From positions 1 through 49,485 of the forward strand of contig CAMDNO010000012.1 of assembly GCA_945902955.1 (NCBI GenBank): a stretch of 49,485 nucleotides of DNA, in the 5' to 3' direction. Shown one piece after another: positions 16,790-28,806 of the stretch; position 1 is the stretch's first letter, and every line of letters begins with the position of its first letter. The position numbers and the translations under genes are program-made. The stretch is from Porphyromonas cangingivalis (lineage in GTDB: Bacteria; Bacteroidota; Bacteroidia; Bacteroidales; Paludibacteraceae). The notes beneath the pieces are model-generated. The model ran no database searches and was not told where the DNA came from. It was given only the letters and a program-made list of their open reading frames with translations.

Positions 16790-19647
16790 AGTATTCTCTC
16801 AATTGTTTCTTTTAATTTTGCCGTATCTATCGGTTTCGTTAAAAATTCGTCCATACCCGAATTTAAACACTTTTCGCGTTCTTCTTTAAGCGCACCCGCC
16901 GTTAATCCAACAACAGCCGTGTGTCTATTGGTTGTTTTTTCGAATCTACGAATGGCTTTTGTAGCTTCATTACCATCCATCTCCGGCATTTGCACATCCA
17001 TAAATACAATATCAAAGTCATTGGCAATAGCATGTTCCAAAGCAATTTTTCCGTTTACAGCCTCTGTTATTTCAACTTCTGGTAAAATGTTCGAAACCAT
17101 TGCTTTCGCCAACATCATGTTAAATATATCATCGTCGGCAATTAATACTTTTACTTTTCTATCCATCTTTTTGGGTTGTGGTTGTTCTATTTGTATTTCA
17201 AATTGTGGTTTTTCGATATTTATAGCTGATAAATATTTGTACACCTCGTCGTAGCGTAATGGTTTTTCAATCAAGTATTTGATACCCATTAATTCGCAGT
17301 CCTGATGAAAATTATAATCGTCGGTTGCAGCATGAAGCAATAAAAAGTTTTGCGAATCAACTGTAATGTTCAATTTACGGCATATCAGTCTAATCGCTTC
17401 CACTCCATTGCTTCCATAAATAAAATTGTCGACAATTACCAAATCAAAAGCTGTTGTCATTTGCAGAATAAAAACAGCCTCCGAAGCACTCTCACAAATC
17501 ACAACCTCTATTCCCCAGTTAGTAAGCATTTTCTGTATACTTATACGGCTACTTAAATTATCGTCGATAACCAAAACGCGATGTATGTTACAAATTTTTT
17601 CGCTAAAAACCTTGCTATCCGATTCGTAAGCTGCCTCTACGCTGAAAAAAAACACGGAGCCCTCTCCTACTTTACTCTCAAACTGAATGGTACTACCCAT
17701 TTTATTGGCTAATTTTTCGGATATGCTGAGCCCTAAACCAGTACCACCAAATCTACGCGTTGTCGACATATCGGCTTGCGAAAATGCTTTGAAAAGTTTT
17801 AGTTTCTGAACGTCGCTAATTCCGATACCAGTATCGCGCACCGAAAATGTGTATTTACCTTTTTCGGCATCCGAATCGCAAAAATTCACATTCAATTCTA
17901 TTTCTCCATTATTTGTAAATTTCACGGCATTTCCTAATAGATTTATCAAAATTTGCGACACCCGAACCGGATCGATATAGGCAAAGCGTGGCAAATAATC
18001 GGGTATATTAAGCAGAATTTCGAGACTTTTCTTCTCGGCGCTGTGCTTAATAATATCGATACTATGCTCGATAAGCTCAATAATATCGCATTTTACTATT
18101 TCAAGTTCCATTTTGCCCGCTTCAATTTTCGAAAAATCGAGTATGTCGTTTATTACATTGAGCAAGGTTTTGGCACTCGAATTGATAGCCGAAGCATACT
18201 GCAACTGCACATTATTGATATTTGTTTGAATTAACAATTCCGAAAAGCCAATAACACCATTAAGCGGAGTACGCAATTCGTGACTCATATTTGCCAAAAA
18301 TTCCGATTTTGCAGTGTTGGCTTTTTGAGCGTTATCTTTCTCACTTTTAAGTATTTGTTCTAATTCGAATCGTTGAATAAGACTGGCGTAAATTTGTCCA
18401 AAAACTTTAAGCAAATCATTTTCTTTCGATGTGTAACTGTGTTGTTTTACAATTGAGTCGAAACTAATAAAACCAGCGCACTCGTTTCCAATAAAAAATG
18501 GTACAGAAATTAAACTTTTAATACCTCTGAACTTGAGCATCTCCGAACTTTCGCCCGAATAAGCGGAAACATCTGGTATATAAAAATTTTTACTGTTCTT
18601 ATGATTTTCGACCCATAAATTAATATCAGATAATGGCACATTTAACAATTCGCTTTTAACCGACTTTAAATTAGCATCAAACCATTCGTACTGCGCACTA
18701 CAATTGCTCTCAGTCCAATTGTATTTAAAAATAACAGCTCGTTCAGCTTCCAAAAATTCACTTATTTCTTGCAGCGAAGTGATTATATTTTGTTCAAATT
18801 CGTCTCTATTCACATTTATATTTCGAAGCGATAAATTCACTAACAAATCCTGCAATTTAGACATTCTCAACATTTCATCATGAGCACATTTTGCCTCAGT
18901 AATATCTTCTTTAACAGCAATATAATTTGTAATGCTGCCATCTTCGTCGAAAACAGGTGAAATAACAGCCGACTCCCAAAATAAATCTCCATTTTTCTTT
19001 CGGTTACAAAATTCGCCGCGCCATTCTTTTCCTGCACTTATAGTTTCCCACAAATTTATAAATGTTTCGACAGGCGTTTTTTCCGATTTTAATACTCTCG
19101 GGTTTAGTCCCAATGCTTCTTCGGGAGTATACCCCGATAAACTAGTAAATTGTGGATTTACATACTCAATTTTTCCGGAAATATCAGTTATAACAATAGT
19201 AGCGGTACTTTGCTCAATAGCCTTTTGTAGTTTCCTATTTTGAAGTTCTAATTTTTTTCTTTTTGTAACATCTCTACCATATCCAATAGTTCCAACAACC
19301 TCATTTTTAGAATTATAAAATGGTGATTTGTATGTTTCTGTAACAATTTTACCATAAGGGGAATTTATTGTTTCTTCTATTACAAAAGGTTGTTTTGTAT
19401 AAATAAGTCGTTTATCATGACTTCTATAAACATCTGCTTCTTCGCTACTAAAGAAATCATAATCCGTTTTTCCTATTATACTTTCGATAGAACATTCGAA
19501 AAATTTAGCAAAAAGTGAATTTACAGCCACAAATTTACCATCCAAATCTTTAATCCAAACCAGACCTTGATGGTTTTCGATTAACGAAAATATATTTAGT
19601 TGATCAAATTCAAATGTTGAATTTAAAATTAGTTGTTTTGAATTCAT
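16777..19647 (-). CDS. Cytosolic hybrid histidine kinase PAS-PAS-GAF-HisKA-HATPase-REC-REC
   Basis: 956 residues with no membrane segment. PAS 1 at about 20-130 (ends GYGRDVTKR), PAS 2 at about 140-252 (SGYTPEEALG, AVKEDITEAK), GAF at about 280-425, HisKA with His-456 (LANMSHELRTPLNG), HATPase with GIGISD and GGTGLGLSIS, a first receiver that keeps its Asp (LVIVDNF) but has an unusual loop after it, and a canonical second receiver (IVFMDVQMPEMDG, FLTKPID). It lacks the C-terminal Hpt domain found in the two other hybrid kinases here, so its phosphate must leave through another protein. The PAS and GAF domains suggest a soluble ligand or redox signal. The stop codon lies inside a 23-bp repeat array. 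Confidence 0.93.
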   Translation of the reverse strand: MNSKQLILNSTFEFDQLNIFSLIENHQGLVWIKDLDGKFVAVNSLFAKFFECSIESIIGKTDYDFFSSEEADVYRSHDKRLIYTKQPFVIEETINSPYGKIVTETYKSPFYNSKNEVVGTIGYGRDVTKRKKLELQNRKLQKAIEQSTATIVITDISGKIEYVNPQFTSLSGYTPEEALGLNPRVLKSEKTPVETFINLWETISAGKEWRGEFCNRKKNGDLFWESAVISPVFDEDGSITNYIAVKEDITEAKCAHDEMLRMSKLQDLLVNLSLRNINVNRDEFEQNIITSLQEISEFLEAERAVIFKYNWTESNCSAQYEWFDANLKSVKSELLNVPLSDINLWVENHKNSKNFYIPDVSAYSGESSEMLKFRGIKSLISVPFFIGNECAGFISFDSIVKQHSYTSKENDLLKVFGQIYASLIQRFELEQILKSEKDNAQKANTAKSEFLANMSHELRTPLNGVIGFSELLIQTNINNVQLQYASAINSSAKTLLNVINDILDFSKIEAGKMELEIVKCDIIELIEHSIDIIKHSAEKKSLEILLNIPDYLPRFAYIDPVRVSQILINLLGNAVKFTNNGEIELNVNFCDSDAEKGKYTFSVRDTGIGISDVQKLKLFKAFSQADMSTTRRFGGTGLGLSISEKLANKMGSTIQFESKVGEGSVFFFSVEAAYESDSKVFSEKICNIHRVLVIDDNLSSRISIQKMLTNWGIEVVICESASEAVFILQMTTAFDLVIVDNFIYGSNGVEAIRLICRKLNITVDSQNFLLLHAATDDYNFHQDCELMGIKYLIEKPLRYDEVYKYLSAINIEKPQFEIQIEQPQPKKMDRKVKVLIADDDIFNMMLAKAMVSNILPEVEITEAVNGKIALEHAIANDFDIVFMDVQMPEMDGNEATKAIRRFEKTTNRHTAVVGLTAGALKEEREKCLNSGMDEFLTKPIDTAKLKETIERILGIS

Positions 19648-19667
19648 TGCAGTAATTATTTTTTCGT

Positions 19668-21317
19668 TTATAAGTTGGTTACTAAAAATTTCTTTGAAAA
19701 AACGACTTTCATTTTTTCAATAGTAATAATATATACCCCCTTGGGCAATAATCCTTTTATGTTTAGCATAAAAAACCTTGGCTCGTTAAGCTGTTTTCGA
19801 TAAACTACTTTACCCGAAATGTCTGCTATTGATATCGCCCTAAATATATCTTCTTTATTATTTTCAATCATTATTAATCCTGTTTCGTAATTTTGTAAAA
19901 AATTCAATTCGGGTTTGCTTACATTAAATACGATGTTCGAAGAGCTGTATTCAAAAGCGCCTATACTTGGTAAAAGCCCTCTGTTTGTTCCCATAAAATC
20001 ATTCAAAACGCCAAAACTACTCACGTCTATTCCTTTACCGGATATTGGAAAATTTTTAAAAAATTCGTAAAATTGAATCATCGAATCAGTAGATATTTGT
20101 GGGTCGATAAAATTGCTAAAATAATTATTTTCGGTACGCACATCCGATTTAGCGGCTATGTTAATATACTTATTATTAATTGGTTCATATACATATTTCG
20201 AACCTGGATTAATAATTAAATTATTAGCAATCAAATTATTAGTACTTAAAGATGAAATAAAACGAATCCCATCTGATTTTGGCGAAACGATAGTATTATT
20301 TACAATATAATGACTGGTATTGGGATATGTAAGCCTATCGTCGACAAAAATACCATAAATACGCAATGAGGCATCGTTAGCAAAAAAGTCTTTTCCCGGA
20401 TTGATAATCAAATTGTTGTAAATATAACTATCGGCAAGTCCCATCATTATAATCCCTGTTCCGGAGCCGTTGCATATTTGATTATTATAACAACGAATTT
20501 TGGTTCCTGCTCCAATTTGAATTCCCGAATGTTGCATTGCCTCATTTCCTGTTCCATAATTTAAAATGCGATTATTGTAAACCTCAGTACCCTCCACAGC
20601 CGAACAAACTTGAATGCCATCGTAGCCTGCATTTACTACCAAATTGTCGTATACTTTTAAATTTTTTATTTCGTGTGGATATACTTTGGTATCCACACCA
20701 TTGCAACTTATGGTATATCCGGTATAAAACGAATGCCCCAGATACATACCTTCGCCATAGGTATCGTGAATATAATTGTTTCGAATAATGCAGTTTCGTT
20801 GTTCAAAAAAACCTTTATTTGCAGTTAAATCGCAGGTCGGTTGCGAGAAAGCAAAAATACCGGCAAATCCTGTGTTAGCTATTTCTATGTGGTCTAATTC
20901 GTAATTACTACTTAGCTCACCTACACCCAAACCGCTTGCACCAGCTCCCGTTTTCAAAATTTTTATACCGTACAAACTCTCATTATTCACGCTACCTGTA
21001 AGTCTGAAAAACTGCGAATTCGACATTACAAATCCATAATGCAAATCGTCATTTTCAATATAAACGATGCCATTTCCGTTTCGAATAAGTACGTAATTAA
21101 GCGAATCGCCCTTTACATTGCTAATGCGCAATATTCGTCTTTTACCCGGTTCCAAAATAATAGTATCGCCGGGCTGCACCCCCATTAAATTGGCATCCAC
21201 GTTCGTAATTTCCACACCTACTAAATGAGATTTAGCTGCTGCAAAATCCATTGAACAACTGATAATTAAAATGAAAATTATCAGAAACAAATTCTTATTT
21301 TTAATAGTATTCGACAT
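19668..21317 (-). CDS. Right-handed beta-helix protein with T9SS C-terminal sorting domain
   Basis: 549 residues from the ATG at 21317; a longer frame from 21374 would overlap the upstream kinase gene and put extra residues before the signal. The signal peptide runs LFLIIFILIISCSMDFAAAKS; the IISC within it could also act as a lipobox, so signal peptidase I or II is open. The middle (about 110-430) has repeated N-rich beta-helix rungs of NNxI type. The last 80 residues, from VSKPELNFLQNYETG to KKFLV, match the type A T9SS sorting domain, so it should cross the outer membrane and be surface-bound or released. Beta-helix proteins often bind or cleave acidic polysaccharides, but I recognise no catalytic motif. 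It sits between two kinase genes, possibly supplying or sampling their signal. Confidence 0.85.
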   Translation of the reverse strand: MSNTIKNKNLFLIIFILIISCSMDFAAAKSHLVGVEITNVDANLMGVQPGDTIILEPGKRRILRISNVKGDSLNYVLIRNGNGIVYIENDDLHYGFVMSNSQFFRLTGSVNNESLYGIKILKTGAGASGLGVGELSSNYELDHIEIANTGFAGIFAFSQPTCDLTANKGFFEQRNCIIRNNYIHDTYGEGMYLGHSFYTGYTISCNGVDTKVYPHEIKNLKVYDNLVVNAGYDGIQVCSAVEGTEVYNNRILNYGTGNEAMQHSGIQIGAGTKIRCYNNQICNGSGTGIIMMGLADSYIYNNLIINPGKDFFANDASLRIYGIFVDDRLTYPNTSHYIVNNTIVSPKSDGIRFISSLSTNNLIANNLIINPGSKYVYEPINNKYINIAAKSDVRTENNYFSNFIDPQISTDSMIQFYEFFKNFPISGKGIDVSSFGVLNDFMGTNRGLLPSIGAFEYSSSNIVFNVSKPELNFLQNYETGLIMIENNKEDIFRAISIADISGKVVYRKQLNEPRFFMLNIKGLLPKGVYIITIEKMKVVFSKKFLVTNL

Positions 21318-21343
21318 GTTATGGTATTTTTTTAAAAGAATTT

Positions 21344-24004
21344 CTAAATTACTATTGTTGAAATTTTTTGCCATTCTTGTTTCAAGGTTTCCAACAATTG
21401 CTTTACTTCCTTGTTATTGTCCGAATTTTCTTCAATAAACTGAGCCAATTCGCCCAAACGTATAAATTCCATATTGAAAGCGCTTCCTTTTATTTTGTGA
21501 GCAAAACGTTGTATCATATCCACTTCTGAGCGCTCAATAGCACCTATCAATTCGGTAATATAATTGGGGTATTCTGTTAAACTCATTTTCAGAATCGTAT
21601 TCATCGTAGCTTCATTTCCAATTTTCGATAACAATTTTTCCCTATCAAAATGAATTATAGATTTCGATTCTTTAAATTTTGGTTTTTCAATAAAATTGCT
21701 TATACAGTTCAACAAATAGCTTTCAATAATTCGTTTTAACTCTTGTGTTTCAATTGGTTTAGCTAAAAAATCATTCATACCCACTTCGAAACAAGCTTCA
21801 CGTTCGTCCTTCGAAACACCGGCTGTAAGCGCTACAATAGCAATACCATTGGACGATTTCATATTTCGGATTAACTTAGTAGCACCAATCCCATCCAATT
21901 CGGGCATTTGCACGTCCATAAGCACCAAATCAGGTTGCTCACTTTTAAATTTTTCAACAGCTTCATTGCCATTTCTCGATTCGATGATAGTGAGATTTTT
22001 TACTAAATTACGAAGCATGTTCGAAATAACCAACATATTCATTTCGGTATCTTCGGCAACCAAAATCTTGAAGTGATTAGCTTCGTATATTTCCATACAA
22101 TCAGTCATTTCATTTAACATATCAATGTCATTTTGCTTCATATTACCATTTTGCGTTTGTTTCAAATTACATAAATAATTATACAATTCGTCTTGCTTAA
22201 TGGGTTTTGTAAGCATAAATTTTACGCGCAACAATTTGGCTAATTCATACAACGAAATATCATCCGACGAACTATGAAGCATCATTATTGGCTGTTCGTA
22301 ATTTGTGGCATCCAATTTTTGTCGAATCAATTTTATGGTATCCATTCCGTTCATTTCGGGCATGTGAAAGTCAACAATTATCAAATCGTACACATTATTT
22401 TGATTAATCAACTCCACTCCTTCTTTACCACTTACTGCACCTGTAAATTTTATTCCCCAATGCAAAAGTGTGTGTTCCAATATGGTTCGATTATTTTGAT
22501 TATCGTCGATAACCAAAACCGATTTTACATCTTCAATTCCGTTTCCAGCTTGTTTATTACCAAATTCGTAACCAGTTTCGAAACAAAAACTAAAAGTTGT
22601 TCCAACACCTGGTGTACTTTCAAATTCGATATTACCTCCCATCTTTTCGGCTAACGAATTCGAAATTATCAACCCCAAACCAGTGCCACCATATTTACGC
22701 GTTGTGGAAGTGTCGGCTTGCGAAAATGCTTTAAACAATTTATTTTTGTCGCCTTCTTTAATACCAATACCTGTATCGCGTACACTAAAACAGACTTTGC
22801 CTGTACGTTTTGTTTGTTTTTCGAACGATACTTTGAGCTCAACTTCGCCAGCATGTGTAAATTTCACAGCATTGCTAAGCAAGTTTACCAAAATTTGCTT
22901 CGTGCGAATAGGATCGATATACAAAAAACGAGGTAAATCGGGCTGAACATTAAGCAGTAACTCTAAACCCTTTTTGGCTGCCATAATTTTGATAATATCA
23001 GCAGCATTTTCGAGTAGCACTATAATGTCGGTTTTTACTTGCTCGAGTTCCATTTTGCCCGATTCAATTTTCGAAAAATCAAGAATGTCATTTATCACGC
23101 CAAGCAACGAATTGGCCGAAGTAATGGCATTTTCGAGATAATCTTTTTGATTTTTGTTTAGCGTAGTGTTGCGCAATAATTCAGTAAAACCGATAACTCC
23201 ATTGAGTGGCGTGCGAATTTCGTGACTCATATTAGATAAAAAATGCGATTTGGCTACACTTGCGGCCTCAGCTTGCTCTTTGGCACTTTCGAGTTCCTTT
23301 TTCGTATCAATTAGTTGAGCAACAGAATTTTGTAGTTTAATATTTTTCTTAAAAATAAAATAAAGCGACATCAAGAAAAGTAAAACAGCTACAAGCATTA
23401 TAAGTGCCTGAACCAAACTTAAGAATGCTGATTTATACCAATAATTGGCATCATAATCCATACAAAAAAGCATATCGTACTGCTGCGTGTTTTGGTTTTT
23501 AATAGGTATATAAACAGTTACCCAATTTCCCCATTTATCTTGCGTAGGTTTCGAAACTAGCGGTTCGTGTGTTTTGAAAGGTATTAAAATTTCAGAATCG
23601 AGTTCATTAATATACTCGTCGCCAGGAGCCGAATAATCCTCGGAAGTTGCAGGTTCCGAATCAACCATAAAAAATATTCTTTTATCAATCATTTTAATAA
23701 AATACAAAAAGCGAGCTTCCTGATTTACTTGTTGCAATTCCACTAATTTTTGCTTCAAGTGGATGTAATCTACATTTGCAGTGTCTTCGATTGATGTTTT
23801 AAATGTTGAAAGTTGATTTGTATTAGCTCCTTTAACAATTGTGTTTGCTAAATGAAACACATATTCGGTCGACTCTTCTAAACTTTTTTGATAAGTTAAA
23901 TGCAAATGAAAGCCAGCTAATATTAGATAAATACTAGACATAAGAATCAATGTTCTTCGGCTATAAAGCAACTTTGAAATCTGATTTTTGGTACTTTGTT
24001 TCAT
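21344..24004 (-). CDS. Membrane hybrid histidine kinase, periplasmic sensor-HisKA-HATPase-REC-REC-Hpt
   Basis: 886 residues. Membrane segments at about 17-37 and 196-218 enclose a periplasmic sensor of about 160 residues with the motif [16 protein letters not shown], typical of one class of PAS-like periplasmic sensors. A coiled linker leads to HisKA with His-261 ([14 protein letters not shown]). The HATPase, a first receiver ([13 protein letters not shown]), a second receiver ([13 protein letters not shown]) and a C-terminal Hpt domain with [11 protein letters not shown] follow. The kinase core is nearly the same sequence as in the larger kinase just upstream, which points to a tandem duplication with exchange of the sensor. 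The gene begins 7 bases after that gene's stop, so they are co-transcribed. Confidence 0.94.
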   Translation of the reverse strand: MKQSTKNQISKLLYSRRTLILMSSIYLILAGFHLHLTYQKSLEESTEYVFHLANTIVKGANTNQLSTFKTSIEDTANVDYIHLKQKLVELQQVNQEARFLYFIKMIDKRIFFMVDSEPATSEDYSAPGDEYINELDSEILIPFKTHEPLVSKPTQDKWGNWVTVYIPIKNQNTQQYDMLFCMDYDANYWYKSAFLSLVQALIMLVAVLLFLMSLYFIFKKNIKLQNSVAQLIDTKKELESAKEQAEAASVAKSHFLSNMSHEIRTPLNGVIGFTELLRNTTLNKNQKDYLENAITSANSLLGVINDILDFSKIESGKMELEQVKTDIIVLLENAADIIKIMAAKKGLELLLNVQPDLPRFLYIDPIRTKQILVNLLSNAVKFTHAGEVELKVSFEKQTKRTGKVCFSVRDTGIGIKEGDKNKLFKAFSQADTSTTRKYGGTGLGLIISNSLAEKMGGNIEFESTPGVGTTFSFCFETGYEFGNKQAGNGIEDVKSVLVIDDNQNNRTILEHTLLHWGIKFTGAVSGKEGVELINQNNVYDLIIVDFHMPEMNGMDTIKLIRQKLDATNYEQPIMMLHSSSDDISLYELAKLLRVKFMLTKPIKQDELYNYLCNLKQTQNGNMKQNDIDMLNEMTDCMEIYEANHFKILVAEDTEMNMLVISNMLRNLVKNLTIIESRNGNEAVEKFKSEQPDLVLMDVQMPELDGIGATKLIRNMKSSNGIAIVALTAGVSKDEREACFEVGMNDFLAKPIETQELKRIIESYLLNCISNFIEKPKFKESKSIIHFDREKLLSKIGNEATMNTILKMSLTEYPNYITELIGAIERSEVDMIQRFAHKIKGSAFNMEFIRLGELAQFIEENSDNNKEVKQLLETLKQEWQKISTIVI

Positions 24005-24011
24005 AAATTTG

Positions 24012-27000
24012 CTACTTTAATTCGTCCAATAATTTTTTCCACTCTTCGTTAAGCATTTCAAATAAAACATTCAATTCGGCTACTTGCGAAGCGCTGTTTT
24101 CCATTTTCAAAGCAATTTCGCCCATAGCTACAAATTCCATATTGAATGCACTTCCTTTAATCTTATGTGCTTTTTGTTTTATCAATTTTTCGTCGCCGGT
24201 TTCAATTGCATTACCAATTTCTTCTATATATTTGGGATATTCAGTTTTTGCCATTTCAAATAAACTGACTAATATATCGGCATTCCCAATTTTAGAAATT
24301 AGTTTTTCTCTATCAAAACGGATAGATTGCACCGTAAAAACTTCTTTTTCCATTTTTTCTGTTAAAGTCTCCATATTCAAATATTTGTGAGTTATTCGCT
24401 TCAATTCATTTAGTTCGATAGGCTTCGAAATAAAATCGTCCATTCCTGATTTAAAACAAAGTTCTCGTTCTTCTTTTGATACGCCTGCTGTAAGAGCAAT
24501 AATTGGAATCGTAAGTCCGTTTTTCAATTTCCGTATTTGCCTTGTGGCTTCCAAACCATCCAATTCGGGCATTTGCACATCCATTAAAATAATATCGGGC
24601 TTGTTTATCTTCATCACATTAATAGCTTCAATACCATTATGAGCTTCCAATATTTGCACTTTTTCAATTAAAGTATGAAGCATATTACCAATTACCAACA
24701 TGTTCATAGGTGTATCTTCGGCTACAAGAATACAAATTTCTTTATTAGCATCAATTTTTGCATCACTGTGTGCAATTGCCGAATTGGAATCCAAATTGTT
24801 GTCATCAACATTATCTGTACTATTTATACTATTGAGGTAATAATACAATTCGTCTTGCTTTACAGGCTTAGTTAATAGATATTTAACATTCAGTTCTTTT
24901 GCTTTTTCGTGCAACACTAAGTCGTCGGAGGAGCTGTGAAGCATAATGATTGATTGATTTTTGCGACTTTCATCAAGCACTTTCCGAATAAGCCGAATAG
25001 TTTCTAATCCATCCATATCGGGCATGTGATAATCTACAATAATAAGATCGAACTCCTTACCATTTTGTAATAAATTTAGCGCTTCGGCACCACTTTGAGC
25101 CCCGGTAAATTTAATTTTCCAAAACTCAAAATTAAGTTCCATAATGGAACGATTATTGGCATTGTCATCGATAAACAATACTGTATTCAGATTTTTAATA
25201 TTTTTATAATCAAGCATTTCTCCACATTCAAATGTGCTAAAAATATCAAAACTAAAGGTTGTACCCACGCCGTATTCGCTTTTAAACTCAATACTACTTC
25301 CCATCTGACGTGCCAGCGAATTCGAAATAATCAATCCAAGACCAGTTCCACCATACCGGCGAGTTGTCGAAGTGTCGGCTTGCGAAAATGCTTTAAACAG
25401 TTTATGTCGGTCCGAATCCTTAATACCAATACCTGTATCGCGGACACTAACTTTGAATATACCTTCGTTTTGGGTAACCAACTCAAAATTTAAACTCAAT
25501 TCAATTTCGCCCGTATGGGTAAATTTCACCGCATTGCTAAGTAAGTTTACAAGTATTTGTTTGGTACGAATAGGGTCGATATAGGCAAACCGAGGAATAT
25601 CGGGACTTATATTGAGCAACAATTCCAAACCTTTGTTCGAAGCCATAACTTTGATAATGTCCGATGCGTTTTCGAACAACTGAATGATATCAGTTTTTAC
25701 CGATTCGAGCTCCATTTTTCCAGATTCAATTTTCGAAAAATCGAGTATATCGCTTATCACACCCAAAAGCGAGTTTGCCGACGTTATAGCATTCTCGAGG
25801 TATTCACGCTGCGATTTATTGAGTGTAGTTGTGCGAAGTAGTTCAGTAAAACCAATTACACCATTGAGCGGTGTGCGAATTTCGTGACTCATATTCGACA
25901 AGAAATTTGATTTTGCTACGCTGGCTGCTTCGGCAAGCTCTTTGGAACGAATTAATTCTATTTCTGTTTCTACTTTTATTAATGCATCGGCCAAAATATT
26001 TGCCAATGTTTCTATTACTGCAATCTGATCTTTGTTCCATAAACATACTTTGGATACCGAATCAAACCCAAAATAGCCCATCAAAATATTATTATTTATA
26101 ATTGGAAAACAAAGTAAAGTTTTTATACCCTGTCTGTCAAATTCAGCATGCTCACTTTCAGTTATGTCCGTAAGATTTTTAATATTTTCAATATATACAA
26201 TTTGCTTTTTTTCTACTTGTTTTTTCCACCATGGATAAGTATTAATATCCACGTCTGTAATTGTTTCCATTTGCGAACGAACGCCTTGCGCACACCATTC
26301 GTGGGTATTTGTTTCGATGATAAGGTTTTGCGAATAGCGCAAAATATAACTTCTATCCACGCCAAAAAACTCACCTGCTTCTTGTAACATGCGATTTATT
26401 TTTTCATCAATATTCCGGTTATCAACACTTACCAAATCCGACGAAATTTTATTAATCAATCGTTGCACATTAATCTGATTTTGAAGCAAATCGTTGGCAT
26501 GTTTACGATTGAATAAATTCACAATCATTTGCGAAAAAACCTGTAAAAGATCCTTTTCAGTATCGGAATATTTATGGTAGGCTTTTACCGAATCGAATCC
26601 TACAAAACCAATACATTTTGTGTTATCCATCATTGGGATGGTTATCAAACTTTTAATTTCCTGAGGTTCCAAAATTTGACGCAAACCACTTTCCGGCTCC
26701 AATTCCTGCACATTATCAACATACATCGGCGCATTTTTTTTATGCGTTTCAACCCATTGAGGAATATAATCGAGCGGAATTTCTTGTAGGTTTTCCATCT
26801 CTGAAGATATTCCTTCTTCACACCATTCGAAAGTATTATTACATATATTTGCCACCCAATCGTAATCGAAAATATACGAGCGGTCGGCATTTACAAATTT
26901 CCCCATCTCGCACAACGAACCATTTATTGTTTCTGAAAAATTGTCGATAGGTGCATTAATATAGGTATTCGAAATTTTAATTAACAGCTCTTTTAATTCC

Positions 27001-28382
27001 TCCGATTGCTTTTGCGCATTCACATCATTTACAAATATCAGCCCTGCTGGTTTTCCATTCCAGTCGATAAGAATCGAACTAAATTCCACCCAGCAAATAT
27101 TTCCCAGTTTTCCAATTAATCGAAAATAAGTTTTTTGAAGTATTGTATCACCTTCGGCTATTTTGGAATAAATAGTTGTAATTATATGCAAATCGTCGGG
27201 GTGAATTAATTGCGATAAATGCATAGCTTGCAATTCAGAACTTTCGTAGCCCGTCATTTTTGCCAACATGGGATTAAAAAACACAAAACGCTTCTCTTGT
27301 ATAACAACTATGGCTTCTTGCGCATTTTCGAACAACAATTTGTATTGATCTTCACTCTGCGACAAAGCATCGCGATACCGCTTTTCTTGCGTTACATCAA
27401 TAATCAAAAACATAGTACCAATCACTCGTAGACGCCTGTCGGTAATGTTATTTTTTTCTACTCTATACGACTTTTCATCAAATTTTATTTCCAAAAAGCT
27501 AACATTATTTTCCGAGTTGGTAATGTATTTGTCCGACTCAATAATCATTTTTATACGGCTACTATCTAAGTCGCCCTTCAATAACATATCTACTGCCTTG
27601 GGGTTTGTGTTTGTAATTTCACCACTCAAATCTAAAACAAAAATGGCATCGGGTATACTTTCGAATAAAGAGTTAAGAACCATAGGTTTAATATCAAGAA
27701 GCCCTTTGTTGATGGATGCAAAAATCATTATTATACCCATTACTAAAAAACCTATTGGAGTTAAATCAATATTTCCCTCGGGGCGAATACCAAGTACATA
27801 CAAAAAACTTATAAACGAAGGTATTATTGAGCTAATTAGTATAATGAAAACTCGAGTACGATGTTCGGTTGAAACACGAATGTACATTTTCGAAAGCATT
27901 AAAACAGATACAAAAATTAATGTGTAGGAATAAATAATATGTAACCAATATAAATTTCCGGGCTCAAAACTATGAAAAAAATAAGCACCTGCATCAACAA
28001 TGCTACTTTGCAAATAAAACAAATGATGGTAATTATTAGTTGCTACAGAAACAATTGTTACAACCGGAATTAAAAAAAGCGAAACTACAGTTGCATTATT
28101 TAGCCAACTATCTCTACCACAATATATTGATGTGTAAATCAATAAAAACACCGGAATAGTAGCTATACCTAAATACTCCAATATTATATAGGTGTGCAAT
28201 TGAGAATAGCTGCTACTTATCAACTCTAAGCCGTAAAAACACGACCACAAAGCGGTGGCAAGGAATAAAAAAGAGAGCGATTTATTTGCTGAATTTTTTC
28301 GTAAACGAAGAGCCAAAAACGATAAGAATACCGATACAATGGCTGATCCAAAAAACAAATTACTTAATAATAGATAACTCAT
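24012..28382 (-). CDS. Giant hybrid histidine kinase 7TM-PAS-PAS-GAF-GAF-HisKA-HATPase-REC-REC-Hpt
   Basis: About 1456 residues from the ATG at 28382; the frame can be extended only to a TTG at 28391. The first 225 residues hold about seven membrane segments of the kinase 7TM sensor type (N-terminal part of HisKA_7TM proteins). Two PAS domains (about 230-465), two GAF domains (about 475-800, the first with [12 protein letters not shown], the second with [12 protein letters not shown]), HisKA ([14 protein letters not shown]), HATPase, two receivers ([26 protein letters not shown]) and Hpt ([12 protein letters not shown]) follow. The two GAF domains share their Trp/Glu pattern with each other and with the GAF in the cytosolic kinase downstream. 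Probably the first gene of the kinase operon. Ligand unknown. Confidence 0.94.
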   Translation of the reverse strand: MSYLLLSNLFFGSAIVSVFLSFLALRLRKNSANKSLSFLFLATALWSCFYGLELISSSYSQLHTYIILEYLGIATIPVFLLIYTSIYCGRDSWLNNATVVSLFLIPVVTIVSVATNNYHHLFYLQSSIVDAGAYFFHSFEPGNLYWLHIIYSYTLIFVSVLMLSKMYIRVSTEHRTRVFIILISSIIPSFISFLYVLGIRPEGNIDLTPIGFLVMGIIMIFASINKGLLDIKPMVLNSLFESIPDAIFVLDLSGEITNTNPKAVDMLLKGDLDSSRIKMIIESDKYITNSENNVSFLEIKFDEKSYRVEKNNITDRRLRVIGTMFLIIDVTQEKRYRDALSQSEDQYKLLFENAQEAIVVIQEKRFVFFNPMLAKMTGYESSELQAMHLSQLIHPDDLHIITTIYSKIAEGDTILQKTYFRLIGKLGNICWVEFSSILIDWNGKPAGLIFVNDVNAQKQSEELKELLIKISNTYINAPIDNFSETINGSLCEMGKFVNADRSYIFDYDWVANICNNTFEWCEEGISSEMENLQEIPLDYIPQWVETHKKNAPMYVDNVQELEPESGLRQILEPQEIKSLITIPMMDNTKCIGFVGFDSVKAYHKYSDTEKDLLQVFSQMIVNLFNRKHANDLLQNQINVQRLINKISSDLVSVDNRNIDEKINRMLQEAGEFFGVDRSYILRYSQNLIIETNTHEWCAQGVRSQMETITDVDINTYPWWKKQVEKKQIVYIENIKNLTDITESEHAEFDRQGIKTLLCFPIINNNILMGYFGFDSVSKVCLWNKDQIAVIETLANILADALIKVETEIELIRSKELAEAASVAKSNFLSNMSHEIRTPLNGVIGFTELLRTTTLNKSQREYLENAITSANSLLGVISDILDFSKIESGKMELESVKTDIIQLFENASDIIKVMASNKGLELLLNISPDIPRFAYIDPIRTKQILVNLLSNAVKFTHTGEIELSLNFELVTQNEGIFKVSVRDTGIGIKDSDRHKLFKAFSQADTSTTRRYGGTGLGLIISNSLARQMGSSIEFKSEYGVGTTFSFDIFSTFECGEMLDYKNIKNLNTVLFIDDNANNRSIMELNFEFWKIKFTGAQSGAEALNLLQNGKEFDLIIVDYHMPDMDGLETIRLIRKVLDESRKNQSIIMLHSSSDDLVLHEKAKELNVKYLLTKPVKQDELYYYLNSINSTDNVDDNNLDSNSAIAHSDAKIDANKEICILVAEDTPMNMLVIGNMLHTLIEKVQILEAHNGIEAINVMKINKPDIILMDVQMPELDGLEATRQIRKLKNGLTIPIIALTAGVSKEERELCFKSGMDDFISKPIELNELKRITHKYLNMETLTEKMEKEVFTVQSIRFDREKLISKIGNADILVSLFEMAKTEYPKYIEEIGNAIETGDEKLIKQKAHKIKGSAFNMEFVAMGEIALKMENSASQVAELNVLFEMLNEEWKKLLDELK

Positions 28383-28756
28383 AAAATTCAATTTTTATTG
28401 CAAAAATTAAAACAAAAATTAATACATCTGTTGTAATATAAATTGCTACACAAATCTTCTACTTTACTCTGAAATCAAATTGCGTTTGGTAATACATTTT
28501 GTTACATTTTAAGGCTAATTTTGTAGCAAAAAATATATTTCTATATATCTCTTATTTTCAATTAATTATACTCAAATATAATCACTTTTTTCTGATATTA
28601 TTCTATAATTACAACTTATTTTTGATTTTAACTCACAATTTTTTTATTTACAATAACCTATTGATTTTAAACTATATATATTCGAAATCGAAGAATTACA
28701 ACTTATCAAAAATGTTAATTAAACCTAATAAAGAAAGCTAAACTAAGATAGAAAAG

Positions 28757-28806
28757 CAATTTTCCTTCAAAATCTACATTTCAAATAGTAGGATTTTGGA
28801 AAATTG
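28757..28806. other. Long bulged hairpin in intergenic space
   Basis: CAATTTTC (28757-28764) pairs with GAAAATTG (28799-28806), CAAAATC with GATTTTG, and TAC with GTA: 18 base pairs with a 3-base bulge on the left, a 1-base bulge on the right and a 10-base loop. No U-run follows on either strand. It may be part of a small RNA or the relic of a small repeat element. Confidence 0.5.

Noticed and set aside
22274-22654. Long plus-strand frames antisense to the hybrid kinases (also near 25095-25493 and 27445-27927)
   Set aside because: They mirror conserved kinase codons on the other strand and have no domain of their own.
28513-28523. Confident plus-strand promoter in the large gap
   Set aside because: The TAATTTTG box is good but no TTTG lies 19-21 bases upstream, and no gene follows; kept only as a hint for a small RNA.
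28499-28741. 80-residue plus-strand frame in the large intergenic gap
   Set aside because: Low-complexity Phe/Ile/Tyr/Asn/Leu translation that merely reflects AT richness; no family features and no usable promoter spacing.
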